Part shown: positions 1 to 9,298 of the stretch, piece after piece
Layout: each line of letters begins with the position of its first letter
How positions within the stretch are numbered: position 1 is the stretch's first letter
Origin: Symbiodinium natans
Taxonomy: Eukaryota; Sar; Dinophyceae; Suessiales; Symbiodiniaceae
DNA: 36,505 bases
Assembly (NCBI GenBank): GCA_905221605.1
Contig: CAJNDS010001073.1
Location: 1-36,505, forward strand
Reading direction: 5' to 3'
The notes under the pieces: generated by a model
Told to the model about the DNA's origin: nothing
Seen by the model: only the letters and a program-made list of their open reading frames with translations
The model's database searches: none
Translations under genes and position numbers: made by a program

Positions 1-144
1 AAGAATATTGATAGTCTTCTAGAATAGATATTTTTAAAGTTCGGGTGGAGCAGAACTTGTAGGACCTCTAAAGTGTTTCTGGGGCAGCTTTGGCAAGTCT
101 CTCCCACCCCTCTCTTTCTGATAGATTCTCAGTCAGCACTCTCA

Positions 145-250
145 AGCTAAACCCCTAAACCCCTAAACCACTGAAAGCCCTAAACCCCTAAACCCCTAAA
201 CCTCTAAACCCCTAAACCCCTAAACCCCTAAACCCCTGAAAGCCCTAAAC
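145..250. repeat. C-strand telomere-type array (CCCTAAA/CCCCTAAA)
   Basis: Mixed 7-bp and 8-bp units with degenerate spacers (CTGAAAGCC). It precedes the small exon-like island at 269-313. Bases 1-144 hold nothing I can identify. Confidence 0.9.
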
Positions 251-268
251 CCCCTGCATGCGAAGCAG

Positions 269-313
269 GTTGCCCTGCAGCTCCCGCACGCTCTGGAAGG
301 CGTGAGTCTGTGA
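269..313 (+). CDS. Possible last exon of an upstream gene
   Basis: After an acceptor-like GAAGCAG the frame reads VALQLPHALEGVSL and stops at TGA 311-313. It lies between a C-strand array and a G-strand array, the position where exons occur in this window. The minus strand also has an open helical reading (FQSVRELQGNLL), so strand and reality are uncertain. Confidence 0.3.
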   Translation, partial: VALQLPHALEGVSL

Positions 314-545
314 TAGCGAGCGGTCCCTTATCCAGATATGGGATTAGGGTTTAGGGTTTAGGGTATAGGGCTTTCGCAAAAATCAGGGGTGCCTTCATGG
401 GTGGCCTTTTCAGGAGAGGGGTTCTGTTTGGGGGGTATAGGGTATAACGGGTTCATCGGTTGTCATTAGATGTGGACGTGCTGTTGAGCTGGTTGCCTCC
501 ATTTTATTCGAAAATAGGGGGCCCAAGGAAGAGCGAGACGGCTTC

Positions 546-587
546 TAGGGTTTGGGGTTTAGGGTTTAGAGCTCAGGGTTTAGGGTT
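546..587. repeat. G-strand telomere-type array
   Basis: Degenerate TTTAGGG units immediately upstream of the ATG at 597; a shorter run lies at 344-366. The 370-545 interval is unassigned, probably intergenic. Confidence 0.85.
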
Positions 588-596
588 CCATGTTTC

Positions 597-3500
597 ATGA
601 AGCCTATGTCTGAACTAGACCCCGACCCACTTGACAGACAGCCTACAGGAGTTGCTGACGCTCTAAGGCAAATGAGACCAAGGCCCAGAATCAAGACTTG
701 GCGACCAGGTGCACATGAAACAGGAAAAGCGGCTGTGCATCACATAAAAACACTGCTTCCAGGTTGGGATGTTCCCCCTTATACGAACCAGCCCTTAATA
801 TTTAATAGGGATTATCATAGGGGGGGTACTAGAATCCCGATGCAGGAGCTGTTAGTATAAGGGGGAACATCCCAAGTTCAACTTCCCCTAAACCCTAAAC
901 CTTAAACCCTAAACCCTAAACCCTAAACCCTAAACCCTAAACCCTAAACCCTAAACCCTAAACCCTAAACCCTAAACCCTAAACCCTAAACCCTAAACCC
1001 TTGTCATGTTGCAGGTGGGCTTCCCGAGGGCAGCTACGAGTTGACCTTTGGGGACGAGCGCCAGACACAGAGCCTGGCACGCCCCGCAGTGTCGTTTGAC
1101 AAAAAACCCCGGGTAAATAGTCCCACAGTATCCCGTTTCAGAACAATCCTACAGTCTTAAGGCTTCTGAAGACTTGAGAAGATATTCTAGTCTGCCATCC
1201 CGCAACTCGTTTGCTACATACGAAGCCATCGACGCGCATTGCTGTTTGCCTGCCGCTGCTGTTGCTCGTGCAGTGCGTGAGCTGAGCGCACCGTCGCATA
1301 GAGAAACGTGGAATGAAAGAGTGCCACATGTGATTGGAGAGCTTTGAGGCGTTGAGAGCCTTGAAGCGCTTACAACTTGTTGCTCCCACGCGTGTCAGCA
1401 AATTCACGTGCACCAGGGTGCATCACATCCAGCAACAGGTCGCACGAAGAACAGGCAAAGCACCATCGAGTGCGCAAAACACACAACCACTGAGGGAGCC
1501 TCGGATCTGAAGTGTTTGGGAGCTTCTCCCTAGTTGCCGCTTCATTCGTGCGCAGCCTCCACATTCTTCAACACAATGACGGATGGTCTGGACCAGACTC
1601 GATTGCCAAAGCACCTGGCTTTGTGTGCAGTGCAAGAAGGTACGGAAGCTGGGTCCCGGCGGATGGACGGCAAAGGCGCAAAGAGCCCAAGAATTCGTAA
1701 GGAGTATACCATACCTTAGGCTATACTGGGGATCCTCAGGCGCGTTGAGGTTGTTTTCCTTAAGTTACGGGGGTATTGGACATTTTCTGGGGGCATGACA
1801 GAGAGTATCAGGAGCGCCATAAGGAAGAGAGAGGTACCTTCTGACACAGACCGTCCCGCCACTGAGAATGTGCTGAGAAGATGCCTACCAACTGGGATGT
1901 TCCCCCTTATGCTAACAGTCCTTGATAGGATTATTTAAAGTTGTTGGTGGTCTCCTTAAGTAGGGTTTCTGTTTTGTAGTGAGGTTCTTGTTAGGGGATC
2001 TAGGGGCTATATTGAGGTATAGGGGTGGCAGATAAAGAGGCCACCGGCCTGTATAAGAGATTATCATAGGGGGCTGTAATCTCATAAAGGATTCGTAGGT
2101 ATAAGGGGGAACATCCCAACCTACCCTAAACCCTAAACCCTAAACCCGAAACCCGAAACCCTAAACCCTAGCATGATAAGGGGAGCCGTTTCGTCGAGTC
2201 TTCAGCTACTTTGCAAGCACAAAACGGCCTGTTGATTCACGCACGCCCGGCTTTGTTTCTCGACATCCGGACTGAAAACCTTGTGGGCCCCACCCTAAAC
2301 CCTAAATCCCAAACCCCAAACCCTAAACCCTAAACCCTAAACCCTAAGCCCTCACAATCTCTAAAAAATCCCAGCAGTGCCTTTGCACAGGCACGACGGG
2401 TGGTCCTGGACAGCGAAGGCGAAGACCAGGCCGCGCCGTCCGCCGCAGCCCAAGTTGGACCGCATGCACGTTGCTGGACAGACTTTAGGGCTCTAAGGGC
2501 TCTTAGGGTTTAGGGTTTAGGGTTTAGGGTTTAGGGTTTAATTAGGGTTTAGGGTTTAGGGTTTAGGGTTCAGGGGCTCCAAGACCCCACACCTCGAACC
2601 TCAAGCCTGGAAAAGGCCCTGCTGGTATGATCCTCACCTCTAAACACTCAAGACCTGAACCCTAAGCCCAAACCCCTACAAACCCCATAAACCCTCCAAA
2701 AATGGTCGAAAAAAACCAAAGAAAATCACCAAAAAACCCCAAAACCCTAAACCGCAGCACAGGCACCGATGGAGGAGCTCTGCGTGGTCTGCTTGGAGCG
2801 CAAGCGGACCCAGTTCAGCCCTGCTCGTTTTGCGGGCTGAGGGCTGGGGCGGGGGTTTCGCGTTTAGGGTTTAGGATTTCGGGCTTCGTACCTTTTCCCA
2901 TATACCATCCCTGCTATTTGACATGCGAACGATCCGCCAGAAAATTCGACTACGATAGCACGCATCTCCTGAAACAGACGGCAAGTGTCTAGAAGCAGGA
3001 GCACATGTTTAGAACATCTGCTGCTGATGCTGATGGCTTATTCTGAGTTAGAGACGGTCAAGGTGTATGGCAATTCAGACGGTTTTTGAGCAGAGGCCCG
3101 GGCTGTAGGCCCTGGATGGAACGCTACCCGAGCCTCCTTCCTCAACCATCCTGAACCTCTGCAATCCCTCGTACCCTAAACCCTAAACCCTAAACCCTAA
3201 ACCCTAAACCCTAAACCCTCAACCCTCAACCCTCAACCCTAAACCCTAAACCCTAACCCTAAACCCTAGCGATGCCAGTGCCTTCATGCATGCGGACACC
3301 GGGGATGGCCACCTCGCCGTGTGTGCAGACTGTGCCGAGGTGCCATGCCATGAAAAGCTGAGGGTTTAGGGTTTGGGGTTTAGGGTTTAGGGTTTAGGGT
3401 TTAGCTGCTGCTACTGCTGTTTCAGCTGCCGGAAGCTGCTGCTAGTTCTGCTTGCTTTGGGTGGCACATCCCAGCAAGACACACACACACACACATCGCC

Positions 3501-3920
3501 CTTATAAGATATAAAAAATATAATATAGATATTCTATATATATATATACAGTATACATATACATTTATCATGTATTCTACATATTACATATGCTATTACC
3601 CTTACATGTTGTCGCCAGCCGCCAGTCCAGATGCAGGCATTTCGTGCTGAAGCGGCAGTCGCGGGCGCCCACCGTGCAGCCAAGCCCTCGGAAACGTGTG
3701 CATGGGCTGTTGTTCTGCATTTAGGGTTTAGGGTTTAGGGTTCTTTTGTAGGATGAGTAGGATTCCCTGAGACTACTCAGGAGCAAGGCTCGCTGCTGTG
3801 TATCTGGGTGCCAGAGGAAGGGTTCAAGCCCATAGCCGGGCCATGCAGCGTTGGCTGCAGGTGAGAACCTGCCCTATCTGCCGCCGTGGCTTCAGCGCAT
3901 TGCAGCGCATCTACCAGTGA
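597..3920 (+). CDS. C-terminal RING-finger protein (MDM2-type C2H2C4), 7 exons
   Basis: Predicted exons 597-762, 1015-1112, 2172-2282, 2391-2453, 2763-2812, 3279-3339 and 3849-3920 join in phase to give 206 residues ending at TGA 3918-3920. An acceptor at 3860 instead of 3848 would give 202. The last three exons build a RING: C153-x2-C156-x10-H167-x6-H174-x3-C178-x2-C181-x9-C191-x2-C194. This matches the MDM2-type ligand order C,C,H,H,C,C,C,C, and the ligand pairs are split across three exons. RING domains of this kind bind E2 enzymes and act as ubiquitin ligases. The tail after the last Cys is only 12 residues, with a Tyr near the end (RRGFSALQRIYQ), as in E3s whose tail supports RING dimerisation. 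Residues 1-146 match nothing I recognise. Introns are 63-1059-bp type: they carry MITE family 1, C-strand and G-strand telomeric arrays; intron 2 also holds about 780 bp of unassigned sequence. Substrate unknown. Confidence 0.82.
763..876. mobile_element. MITE family 1, copy 1
   Basis: Terminal inverted repeat TTGGGATGTTCCCCCTTAT versus ATAAGGGGGAACATCCCAA. The first intron of the RING gene starts exactly at its left end (CCAG^GTTGGGATG), and the right end reads CATCCCAAG, so the element carries both a GT and an AG at its termini. Confidence 0.85.
887..1000. repeat. C-strand telomere-type array
   Basis: About 16 nearly perfect CCCTAAA units at the 3' end of intron 1 of the RING gene, 14 bp before the exon at 1015. 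Confidence 0.95.
1892..2119. mobile_element. MITE family 1, copy 2 (long version)
   Basis: Ends CTGGGATGTTCCCCCTTA and TAAGGGGGAACATCCCAA with a longer, diverged centre. It lies in intron 2 of the RING gene and is followed at once by a C-strand array (2124-2169). Confidence 0.8.
2294..2350. repeat. C-strand telomere-type array
   Basis: Fills half of the 108-nt intron 3 (2283-2390) of the RING gene. Confidence 0.95.
2503..2571. repeat. G-strand telomere-type array
   Basis: Follows the exon ending at 2453; a degenerate C-strand stretch (about 2640-2756) closes the same intron. Confidence 0.92.
3173..3268. repeat. C-strand telomere-type array
   Basis: CCCTAAA with CCCTCAA variants, ending 10 bp before the RING exon at 3279. 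Confidence 0.95.
3361..3405. repeat. G-strand telomere-type array
   Basis: Follows the RING exon ending at 3339. The motif AGCTG stands on both sides. A short (AC)n and an AT-rich tract follow at 3478-3605, then another G-strand run at 3719-3742. An open, exon-like stretch at 3632-3692 (MQAFRAEAAVAG) was not included in the gene model. Confidence 0.9.
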
Positions 3921-4025
3921 CGAGGTGGGCGCGCATCTTCGCTGGCCTCCCTGCAACCAGGACGGGCTATTATGCCCTATAACTATAACCCCTTCAAAAG
4001 GCCCTTTACGGGTAGCCCATCCTGG

Positions 4026-4080
4026 AATAAAAGAGGCTAACTGTAGATCGGGAGCCTGTCCATATTGGCAGGCTCTTTTT
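4026..4080 (+). terminator. AATAAA followed by a hairpin and T-run after the RING gene
   Basis: AATAAA at 4026-4031 lies about 106 nt after the stop codon. It is followed by a 7-bp perfect stem (GAGCCTG 4052-4058 with CAGGCTC 4069-4075) and five T. It resembles a 3'-end signal, but dinoflagellates are not known to rely on AATAAA, so function is inferred. The rest of 3921-4257 is probably 3' untranslated or intergenic sequence. Confidence 0.35.
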
Positions 4081-4257
4081 CCGGCTAGGTCTCGCATGCT
4101 GCATCGGGTTCCTGCCCTGCCACTGGTGGCCACGCTTCGCAAGTTGACTTGCGGATTTTGCTGTATACCTTGATCCCACGGCTTTCCATGTTCAAAGTGG
4201 GCCGTCGCGCAACACTACTATGTACTGTAGCATCCTACGAAGATCAGTCTGGCTGCC

Positions 4258-4371
4258 CTGAACCCTAAACCCTAAGCCCTAAGCCCTAAACCCTAAACCC
4301 TAAACCCTAAACCCTAAACCCTAAATCCTAAATCCTAAACCCTAAACCCTAAACCCTAAACCCTAAACCTC
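4258..4371. repeat. C-strand telomere-type array
   Basis: About 16 units. CTGCCCTG on the left and CTGCCTG on the right form an imperfect flanking direct repeat. Confidence 0.95.
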
Positions 4372-4437
4372 AACCTGCCTGTGTGAGTCGCCTTCCTTAT
4401 CATGTTCTCTCATTCCTCTGGCAGCCGGTCGACATGG

Positions 4438-4588
4438 GGATTTCCGATATTAGGGGGTACCTCATTGGGGTCCAAGGGAATCCTACTATTTGGGGTCCAT
4501 CTTAAACCCTAAACCCTAAACCCTAAACCCTAAACCCTAAACCCACTAGGGGTCCCTTATGTTCGTAAGCCTTCACATGTGGGGGCAG
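4438..4588. mobile_element. MITE family 3, copy 1, with nested telomeric array
   Basis: The left part TTTCCGATATTAGGGGGTAC with CCTCATTGGGGTCC matches the reverse complement of the right arm of the copy at 33293. The right part ACTAGGGGTCCCTTATGTTC matches the other arm. A C-strand array (4503-4545) sits between them, in the middle of the element. Confidence 0.7.
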
Positions 4589-4657
4589 GCATGGACTGAG
4601 AACCGCGGCGCCTGAGGGCGGAAACCGCTGCCTTGCACCTCTCTGAGGCTCCTACTG

Positions 4658-4883
4658 CTTGCTGAAGAACCCCCCCCCAAAAAAAACAGTAAAAATAGTA
4701 ACCCCTCTATTACCCTTATAAGGAAGAAGGTTTCTTATAAAGCTGAAGAACCCCCACGAAGTGGGAAAACAACACTCCCTCCCTTACCCTTATAAAGAAG
4801 AATGTTTCTTATAAAATAGTAATCCCTATATTACCCTTATACGGAAGTTTTTTTTTTAATTTTCTGAGGGTCCTGAAGCAATT
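4658..4883. mobile_element. MITE family 5, copy 1
   Basis: Imperfect terminal inverted repeat around TTGCTGAAGAACCCC. It has internal repeats of a CCCTTATAAGGAAGAAGG-like motif. A second copy lies at 6829-6962. The island between the preceding MITE and this one (4604-4657) is GC-rich but I could not assign a frame. Confidence 0.6.
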
Positions 4884-4899
4884 GGTAGGGCTGCGTTAG

Positions 4900-5264
4900 T
4901 GTCATCGTGCCTTGGCTGAAATTGCCCCGGCTGTGGGCGAAAGATCCGCGCCGTGGGCCTGCAAAATCGGGTGGTTGTTCTACTACATCTTAGTTAGACA
5001 TGGTGTATTATACGTGACGTGTTGGGTGTGATATACATATATATATATATATATATGCATACACTCTGTTATTGCATGATATAGTTTAATAATCATAAAG
5101 TAGGCTTCCTTTGTAGTACGGATACCCCTTCAAGGGGCTCTTCTCCGCCCATCCCTTTACAGGACCTGTGGAACAACCCTCCCATTTACATTCCGTCGTC
5201 CACCCTGCTTCCGGGCAGCCTGGCCCAGTCGGCCGTGACTGATGAACTGAACCGTTTTTTTTGA
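4900..5264 (+). CDS. Unknown protein, C-terminal part (two exons)
   Basis: Exon 4900-4932 (CHRALAEIAPA, donor GTGGGC) and exon 5163-5264 after CTTTACAG, reading DLWNNPPIYIPSSTLLPG and on to a helical tail ending in TGA 5262-5264. Phases agree. The second exon is convincing, the first less so. An alternative donor (GTGACT at 5235) could join it in phase to the exon at 5684, merging this gene with the next. About 190 bp of AT-rich sequence separates the exons. No family recognised. Confidence 0.45.
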
Positions 5265-5342
5265 AGTTGTGTGATCCCTAAACCCTAAACCCTAAACCCT
5301 AAACCCTAAACCCTAAACCCTAAATTGAAGTTGTGTGATCCC
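5261..5342. repeat. 18-bp direct repeat flanking a C-strand array
   Basis: TTGAAGTTGTGTGATCCC occurs at 5261-5278 and again, identically, at 5325-5342, with a CCCTAAA array (5276-5324) between them. The inverted form CAACTTCAATTT lies at 5427-5438, running into a G-strand array. Confidence 0.9.
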
Positions 5343-5436
5343 AAAACCCTAAAAACCAAACACTAAACACTAATAACCCGAAACCCTAAACACCCTCCGA
5401 GCCCTGCGCCATGACCTCAGACCATCCAACTTCAAT

Positions 5437-5488
5437 TTAGGGTTTAGGGTTTAGGGTTTAGGGTTTAGGGTTTAGGGTTTAGGGTTTA
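5437..5488. repeat. G-strand telomere-type array
   Basis: About 7 units. With the C-strand array at 5276-5324 it forms a large inverted repeat extended by AAATTGAAGTTG/CAACTTCAATTT. Confidence 0.95.
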
Positions 5489-5591
5489 GGCATAGAGTCG
5501 GGAAAGCCTGGGAAGCAAGAGCCTGGGGGGGTCGTCCATTTTCTCTTGGCCAGGGCGCACTGAGCTGAGCCTGAAAAGGGACGACAGCTCT

Positions 5592-5683
5592 GATACTAAC
5601 AGTCCCTAACAGGGATTATAAGTACCCCCCATAATTATAATCCCTCTATGGAGGATTGTTAGTTTCAGGGGGAACATCCCAAG
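5592..5683. mobile_element. MITE family 1, copy 3 (left end truncated)
   Basis: Begins inside the element (GATACTAACAGTCC) and ends GGGGGAACATCCCAAG. The right terminal CCCAAG is positioned as the acceptor of the exon at 5684. Confidence 0.75.
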
Positions 5684-6617
5684 AGAAGACGCTCACAGGC
5701 GACACCGGAAGTAGTACACTCGCTGAGGCAGAATGGCTTGACCGATCCGTGCCAGCTTGAAAATGGACGAGCGCGCCCAGCGTGGATGATGCAAGCAGAC
5801 GGGTTTAGGGTTTAGGGTTTAGGGTTTAGGGTTTAGGGTTTAGGGTTTAGGGTTTGGTTCCTCAGCTTTTCTCGGCGAGCTTCCTGGAGCACAAAAAAAG
5901 TGCCCAGGATCCGCGCCAGAATCGTGTCCGCCAAGCAACTGGAGGACTCCCGTAGGCGTCTGCGCGCAGAAAGAGAAAGGCTTGAGCTGTGCTACGTGGG
6001 GCTTCTGAGGCATGGTATGCCAGTACTATATTATTGCATTGCATTCTCGTATACTTCATAATGATACATATATATATATATTTATATGTATAGTGCTGTT
6101 AAAATTGCTGTTATGTTGTTTACCTGGATATATTATGGGTCAAAGCATGCCCGACATGAAGTGCAGCATGCTTTGGAGCAGCTGGGCTTCAGCGAAAGGC
6201 CCCTTGCTCGATAAGACAGGTCGCAGCTTTCAGTGGCTCAGACCTCGCATCGACAAAGACGCGCAGCTTGGGGAAAGCACGGGCCTCCTAGAAGCATCTT
6301 TGTCATACTTGGGTACCATTTTACATCTTTGAGGGTACTTAGACCCAATAAGGAATATAAATATAGATTTTTAATGTTATCCCAACCATGAACTAGGCAT
6401 GATGTGACGGATCTGAGAGGGTCGGATGACTAAGTCCGAGCATGATGCGCCCCGCTACCGCGAGGTCGAAATTATCCTTCCTACCAACGTTTCGAAGCAG
6501 ACTGCAACAACAGGGCGTAGACAACTAGCATGCAGAGCTGGCAGGGCTTGCCGTGAAGAAGCAGCTTCTGAATACTATAGTGTTGTGTCGATCGGTGGTC
6601 GGCCATGGCTGCTCTAA
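5684..6617 (+). CDS. Unknown 195-residue protein, 4 exons
   Basis: Exons 5684-5802, 5866-6014, 6193-6312 and 6418-6617 join in phase (total 588 nt) to TAA 6615-6617. Exon 1 contains ATPEVVHSLRQNG, exon 2 a basic helical stretch (SAKQLEDSRRRLRAERERLE) that could form a coiled coil, and exon 4 YREVEIILPTNVSK. The start codon is not seen: exon 1 opens at an AG, so the 5' end lies upstream or the gene continues from the one ending at 5264. Intron 1 (5803-5865) is 63 nt of almost pure TTTAGGG repeat, with the donor GT supplied by the repeat. An alternative acceptor at 6167 would instead end the frame at TAA near 6212. No family recognised. Confidence 0.68.
5803..5865 (+). repeat. Intron made of telomere-type repeat
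   Basis: GTTTAGGG units from the first base, ending TTTGGTTCCTCAG. Exon phase before (2 nt left over) and after (1 nt) agree. Confidence 0.85.
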
Positions 6618-6642
6618 CCCTGGAGGCCTCCAACACTGCATG

Positions 6643-6742
6643 TTGAGATGTTCCCCCTTATACTAACAGTCTTTTTAGGGATTATACTAGGGGGTACTAT
6701 CATCCCTACTAAGGACTGTTAGTACAAGAGGGAACATCCAAA
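6643..6742. mobile_element. MITE family 1, copy 4
   Basis: Ends TTGAGATGTTCCCCCTTATA and AGAGGGAACATCCAAA, flanked by ACTGCATG (6635-6642) and ACTACATG (6743-6750), an 8-bp target duplication with one mismatch. The right-hand duplication contains the ATG used as start of the next gene model. Confidence 0.8.
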
Positions 6743-6747
6743 ACTAC

Positions 6748-8582
6748 ATGTCTACAACCTCCCGCCGCCTCCAAAAGGCCGACCCAAATGCCATCCCCTT
6801 AACCGCCCAACCTTCGCAAGGACGGGTTGCTACTATGTGCTGAGGAACCCCCAAAAAGTAGAAAAAGCATCTTCCTTGTAAGGGCAATATGGGGATTATT
6901 AATTTTAGTTTTTTTTTTTTTTTTTTTTGGGGGGGGGGGGGGGTTCTTAAGCAAATAGTAGTTTAGGGCTAAGGATGTTGCCGATGTCGCGTCGGTGGCT
7001 TCCTCAACACGGTTGAAGGGTGATTTTACTTTTGGTTTTAGTAGGGATGAGGGAATGAGGTACCCTACGTAATCCCTTCAAGGGTATATATAGGGGGAGA
7101 AAGGGTACCTCATTCCCTCATTCCCTACTAACCAACAGTAAGAATTACCCGACCCCTCCGCCCCTTAGGCGATATGCAGAGGCGCTAGCAGCCCAACACC
7201 CCAAATTAAGAATTTCCAACCGAGTTCTAACCTTTCGCAGCCGTGCTTCCTTCAGCTGAAGAAACTCCTTGCTCAAATCCATTCATCTGCAGATCCAGCA
7301 GAAGTCGTACCGGTGGGAGTTGCCTCAAGGAGCTGCAATATGAAGGGAAGCGTAGAGGTAGTGTTGCTTGGAAAAGTTTCCCGACATTGAGTAGCTGCTA
7401 GCCATAGAGCAATACCTCACGATAACAAGTTAATAGTACAACAATATGGCAATACATCGATTTAGCAACATGCTAATATACAAGCCGAATGATAGAAGGA
7501 TAATCACAACAAGTATGCAAGCAATATACTGGTCGAATTAGTATTAATAGTATTAATAGTATTCCCGTATCCCTATAGGAGTATGCTAGAATACTCTCCC
7601 AAATCCCTATTTCAAATTATGAAGGTCCCCATATTAGCACTGAGGGATCTCCACGTCACTCGTAACGTGAAGCCATGACGATCCTATATTCCCCCTGGGA
7701 ATTATTTTTGTTCATATAAAGCCCAAGAGGATATTAAACATATTATTTTTATTCAGGTTCTAGGGGGAGTATAGGATCTGTTCTCAGGGTTCTGATGGCC
7801 GTAGCTTCTGCAGAGTTCAGCCGGCAGTTGCAAGTGCTCAGCCGCAGCTTTGCTGCACAACTGTGTCTTACACACCCTAAACCCCAAACCCTGAACCCTG
7901 AACCCTAAACCCTAAAACCCTAAACCCTGAACCCTAAGCCCTAAACCCTAGAGCCTAACCCCCCCCCCCCCCCCCCCCCTCAATTTCCTGAACCTTGGAA
8001 GCCCTCCGAAGGAGCCGAGAACATCACGGCCTCGGCTTTGAAGGCCGGAATGGTCGAAAGCATCCTTACCACATGCTTGCATCATGGTGCATCATAGGAA
8101 ATTTGGGGGGGGCTAGGGTTTAGGGTTAAGGGTCTAGGGTCTAGGGTTTAGGGTTTAGGGTTTAGGGTTTAGGGTCTAGGGTTTAGGGTTTAGGGTTTAG
8201 GGTTTAGGGTTTAGGTCTGGTCAGTTCTCTAGAATATGGTCCATTTTGGGGGTGCCCTAAATTACAAAAACCGCCTTATTCTAAGGACCACCATATTTTA
8301 GAGAGGTGACCATAAAGAAGAGGGTTTATAGCTCTGCCATTTGTGAGTGTCTCTAGGCTTCTTATAAATGTTGGTGAGTGTATATATTGGATTTCCTTCT
8401 TGGGGATCTTTGGGGATCGGAGGAATACAAACCTTACTTCATATCTTCATGTCAGATTGCAGACAAGACGGCAGTCTGAGAGTCTCAACCCGTCAACATG
8501 AGCCATGAGTGAGCTTCGTAGTGCTTTTCGCGCAGACAGCAGAGATCGTGTCAAGATTCTTGAGGGATCAGCAAGAGCCTAG
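6748..8582 (+). CDS. Unknown protein, at least 6 exons
   Basis: ATG 6748 opens MSTTSRRLQKADPNAIPL (exon 6748-6825). Then exons 6974-7011 (DVADVASVASST) and 7180-7357 (long, ASSPTPQIKNFQPSS...), all in phase. Further exons are about 7816-7862 (FSRQLQVLSRSFAAQ), about 8012-8086 (NITASALKAGMVESILTTCL) and 8536-8582 (DSRDRVKILEGSARA, stop TAG 8580-8582). The junctions around 7816 and 8012 are not settled. The SALKAGMVESIL stretch is vaguely armadillo/HEAT-like, too weak to call. Introns 1 and 2 are each almost entirely an inverted-repeat element. Confidence 0.6.
6829..6962. mobile_element. MITE family 5, copy 2
   Basis: A 23-bp imperfect terminal inverted repeat (CTACTAT...GAACCCCC / GGGGGTTC...ATAGTAG). 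It fills intron 6826-6973 nearly end to end and contains a T run (about 6909-6928) followed by a G run. Confidence 0.8.
7018..7151. mobile_element. MITE family 4 (GAATGAGGTACC type)
   Basis: Long imperfect terminal inverted repeats of about 50 bp containing AGTAGGGATGAGGGAATGAG and its complement. It nearly fills intron 7012-7179. The inner motif recurs at both ends of the 10.6-kb block at 19913-30504. Confidence 0.85.
7680..7778. mobile_element. Hairpin element in intron
   Basis: GATCCTATATTCCCCCT and AGGGGGAGTATAGGATC form a 17-bp inverted repeat, one mismatch, around an AT-rich centre. The rest of 7358-7679 is AT-rich intron without recognised content. Confidence 0.65.
7874..7979. repeat. 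Degenerate C-strand telomere-type array ending in poly-C
   Basis: CCCTAAA/CCCTGAA units closing in a run of about 19 C. Confidence 0.9.
8110..8212. repeat. G-strand telomere-type array
   Basis: About 14 units with GGGTCTA variants, after the exon ending near 8086. Confidence 0.95.
8219..8311. mobile_element. MITE family 6, copy 1
   Basis: GGTCAGTTCTCTAGAATATGG pairs imperfectly with CCATATTTTAGAGAGGTGACC. A related element lies at 19354-19468. A smaller inverted repeat (CCTTT..GGGG / CCCC..AAAGG) lies at 8608-8655. Confidence 0.7.
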
Positions 8583-8698
8583 TAGTAGAGCATCTAACCT
8601 TTAACCTTTTTGGGGTAGTATACTCCCCTTATAATCCCAAAGGTTAACCTTGAGTTCCCCCAGGTTACTGGACAACTAAGAGAGTGTCTGCTCCGAAG

Positions 8699-9257
8699 GA
8701 TCATATCGGTGAGCGAACGAAAGGCCGGCACCTCAATCTGCAACTCCGGGTCGAAGTCCTTGCGTGTTGCATGGTGCGCCCTAAACCCTAAACCCTAAAC
8801 CCTTAACCCTTAACCCTTAACCCTTAACCCTAAACTCTAAACCCTAAACCCTAAACCCTAAACCCTAAACCTAAACCCTAAACCCTAAACCCTAAACCCT
8901 AAACCCCTCATGGTTGCCGAGCTGTCACAGGAGAGGTCCTCTACTTCAAGAGGCTCTCATTCGCCTCGAATGGCAAGGCTGGTGGGTAACCTTGTGTCCA
9001 ATGCACTGCGCTCCTGCAGCCCAATCTTTTTCAGGGTTTAGGGTTAGGGTTTAGGGTTTAGGGTTTAGGGTTTCAGGGTTCGACGACGGCTGAGCTCGAT
9101 GTTGTGGCCTGAAGGCGCTTGACGACAGCGATCAAGTGCCGCTGGCGCCATCAGTCGTCCAGGTGGCCTGGAATTTTATCAGCTGCGGCTTTTCGGAATC
9201 CCGGAGATGCAGCCTTTGCCGAGTCCAAGTCGCAGCCTTTCACATAAGTTGTGTTGA
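8699..9257 (+). CDS. Unknown protein, partial model of 3 exons
   Basis: Exon from 8699 (DHIGERTKGRHLNLQLR, possible donor GTCGAA at 8750), exon about 8931-8981 (EVLYFKRLSFASNGKA, donor GTGGGT) and exon 9163-9257 (GLEFYQLRLFGIPEMQPLP..., stop TGA 9255-9257). The second and third join in phase through a split Gly codon. The first junction is unresolved and no start codon was found. The introns carry a C-strand array and a G-strand array. No family recognised. Confidence 0.5.
8779..8908. repeat. C-strand telomere-type array
   Basis: About 18 units; CATGGT occurs at 8770-8775 and 8909-8914, flanking the array. Confidence 0.95.
9033..9078. repeat. G-strand telomere-type array
   Basis: About 6 units in the intron after exon 8931-8981; TTTCAGGGTT stands at both ends. 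Confidence 0.9.
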
Positions 9258-9298
9258 GTCTGTCAGTGAAGGTGAAGGGCCCGGGCTCGGTAGTCCAG

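Noticed and set aside
3777-4142. Minus-strand 121-codon frame opposite the RING gene end
   Set aside because: It overlaps the clear CPIC-containing plus-strand exon; the minus frame shows no recognisable feature.
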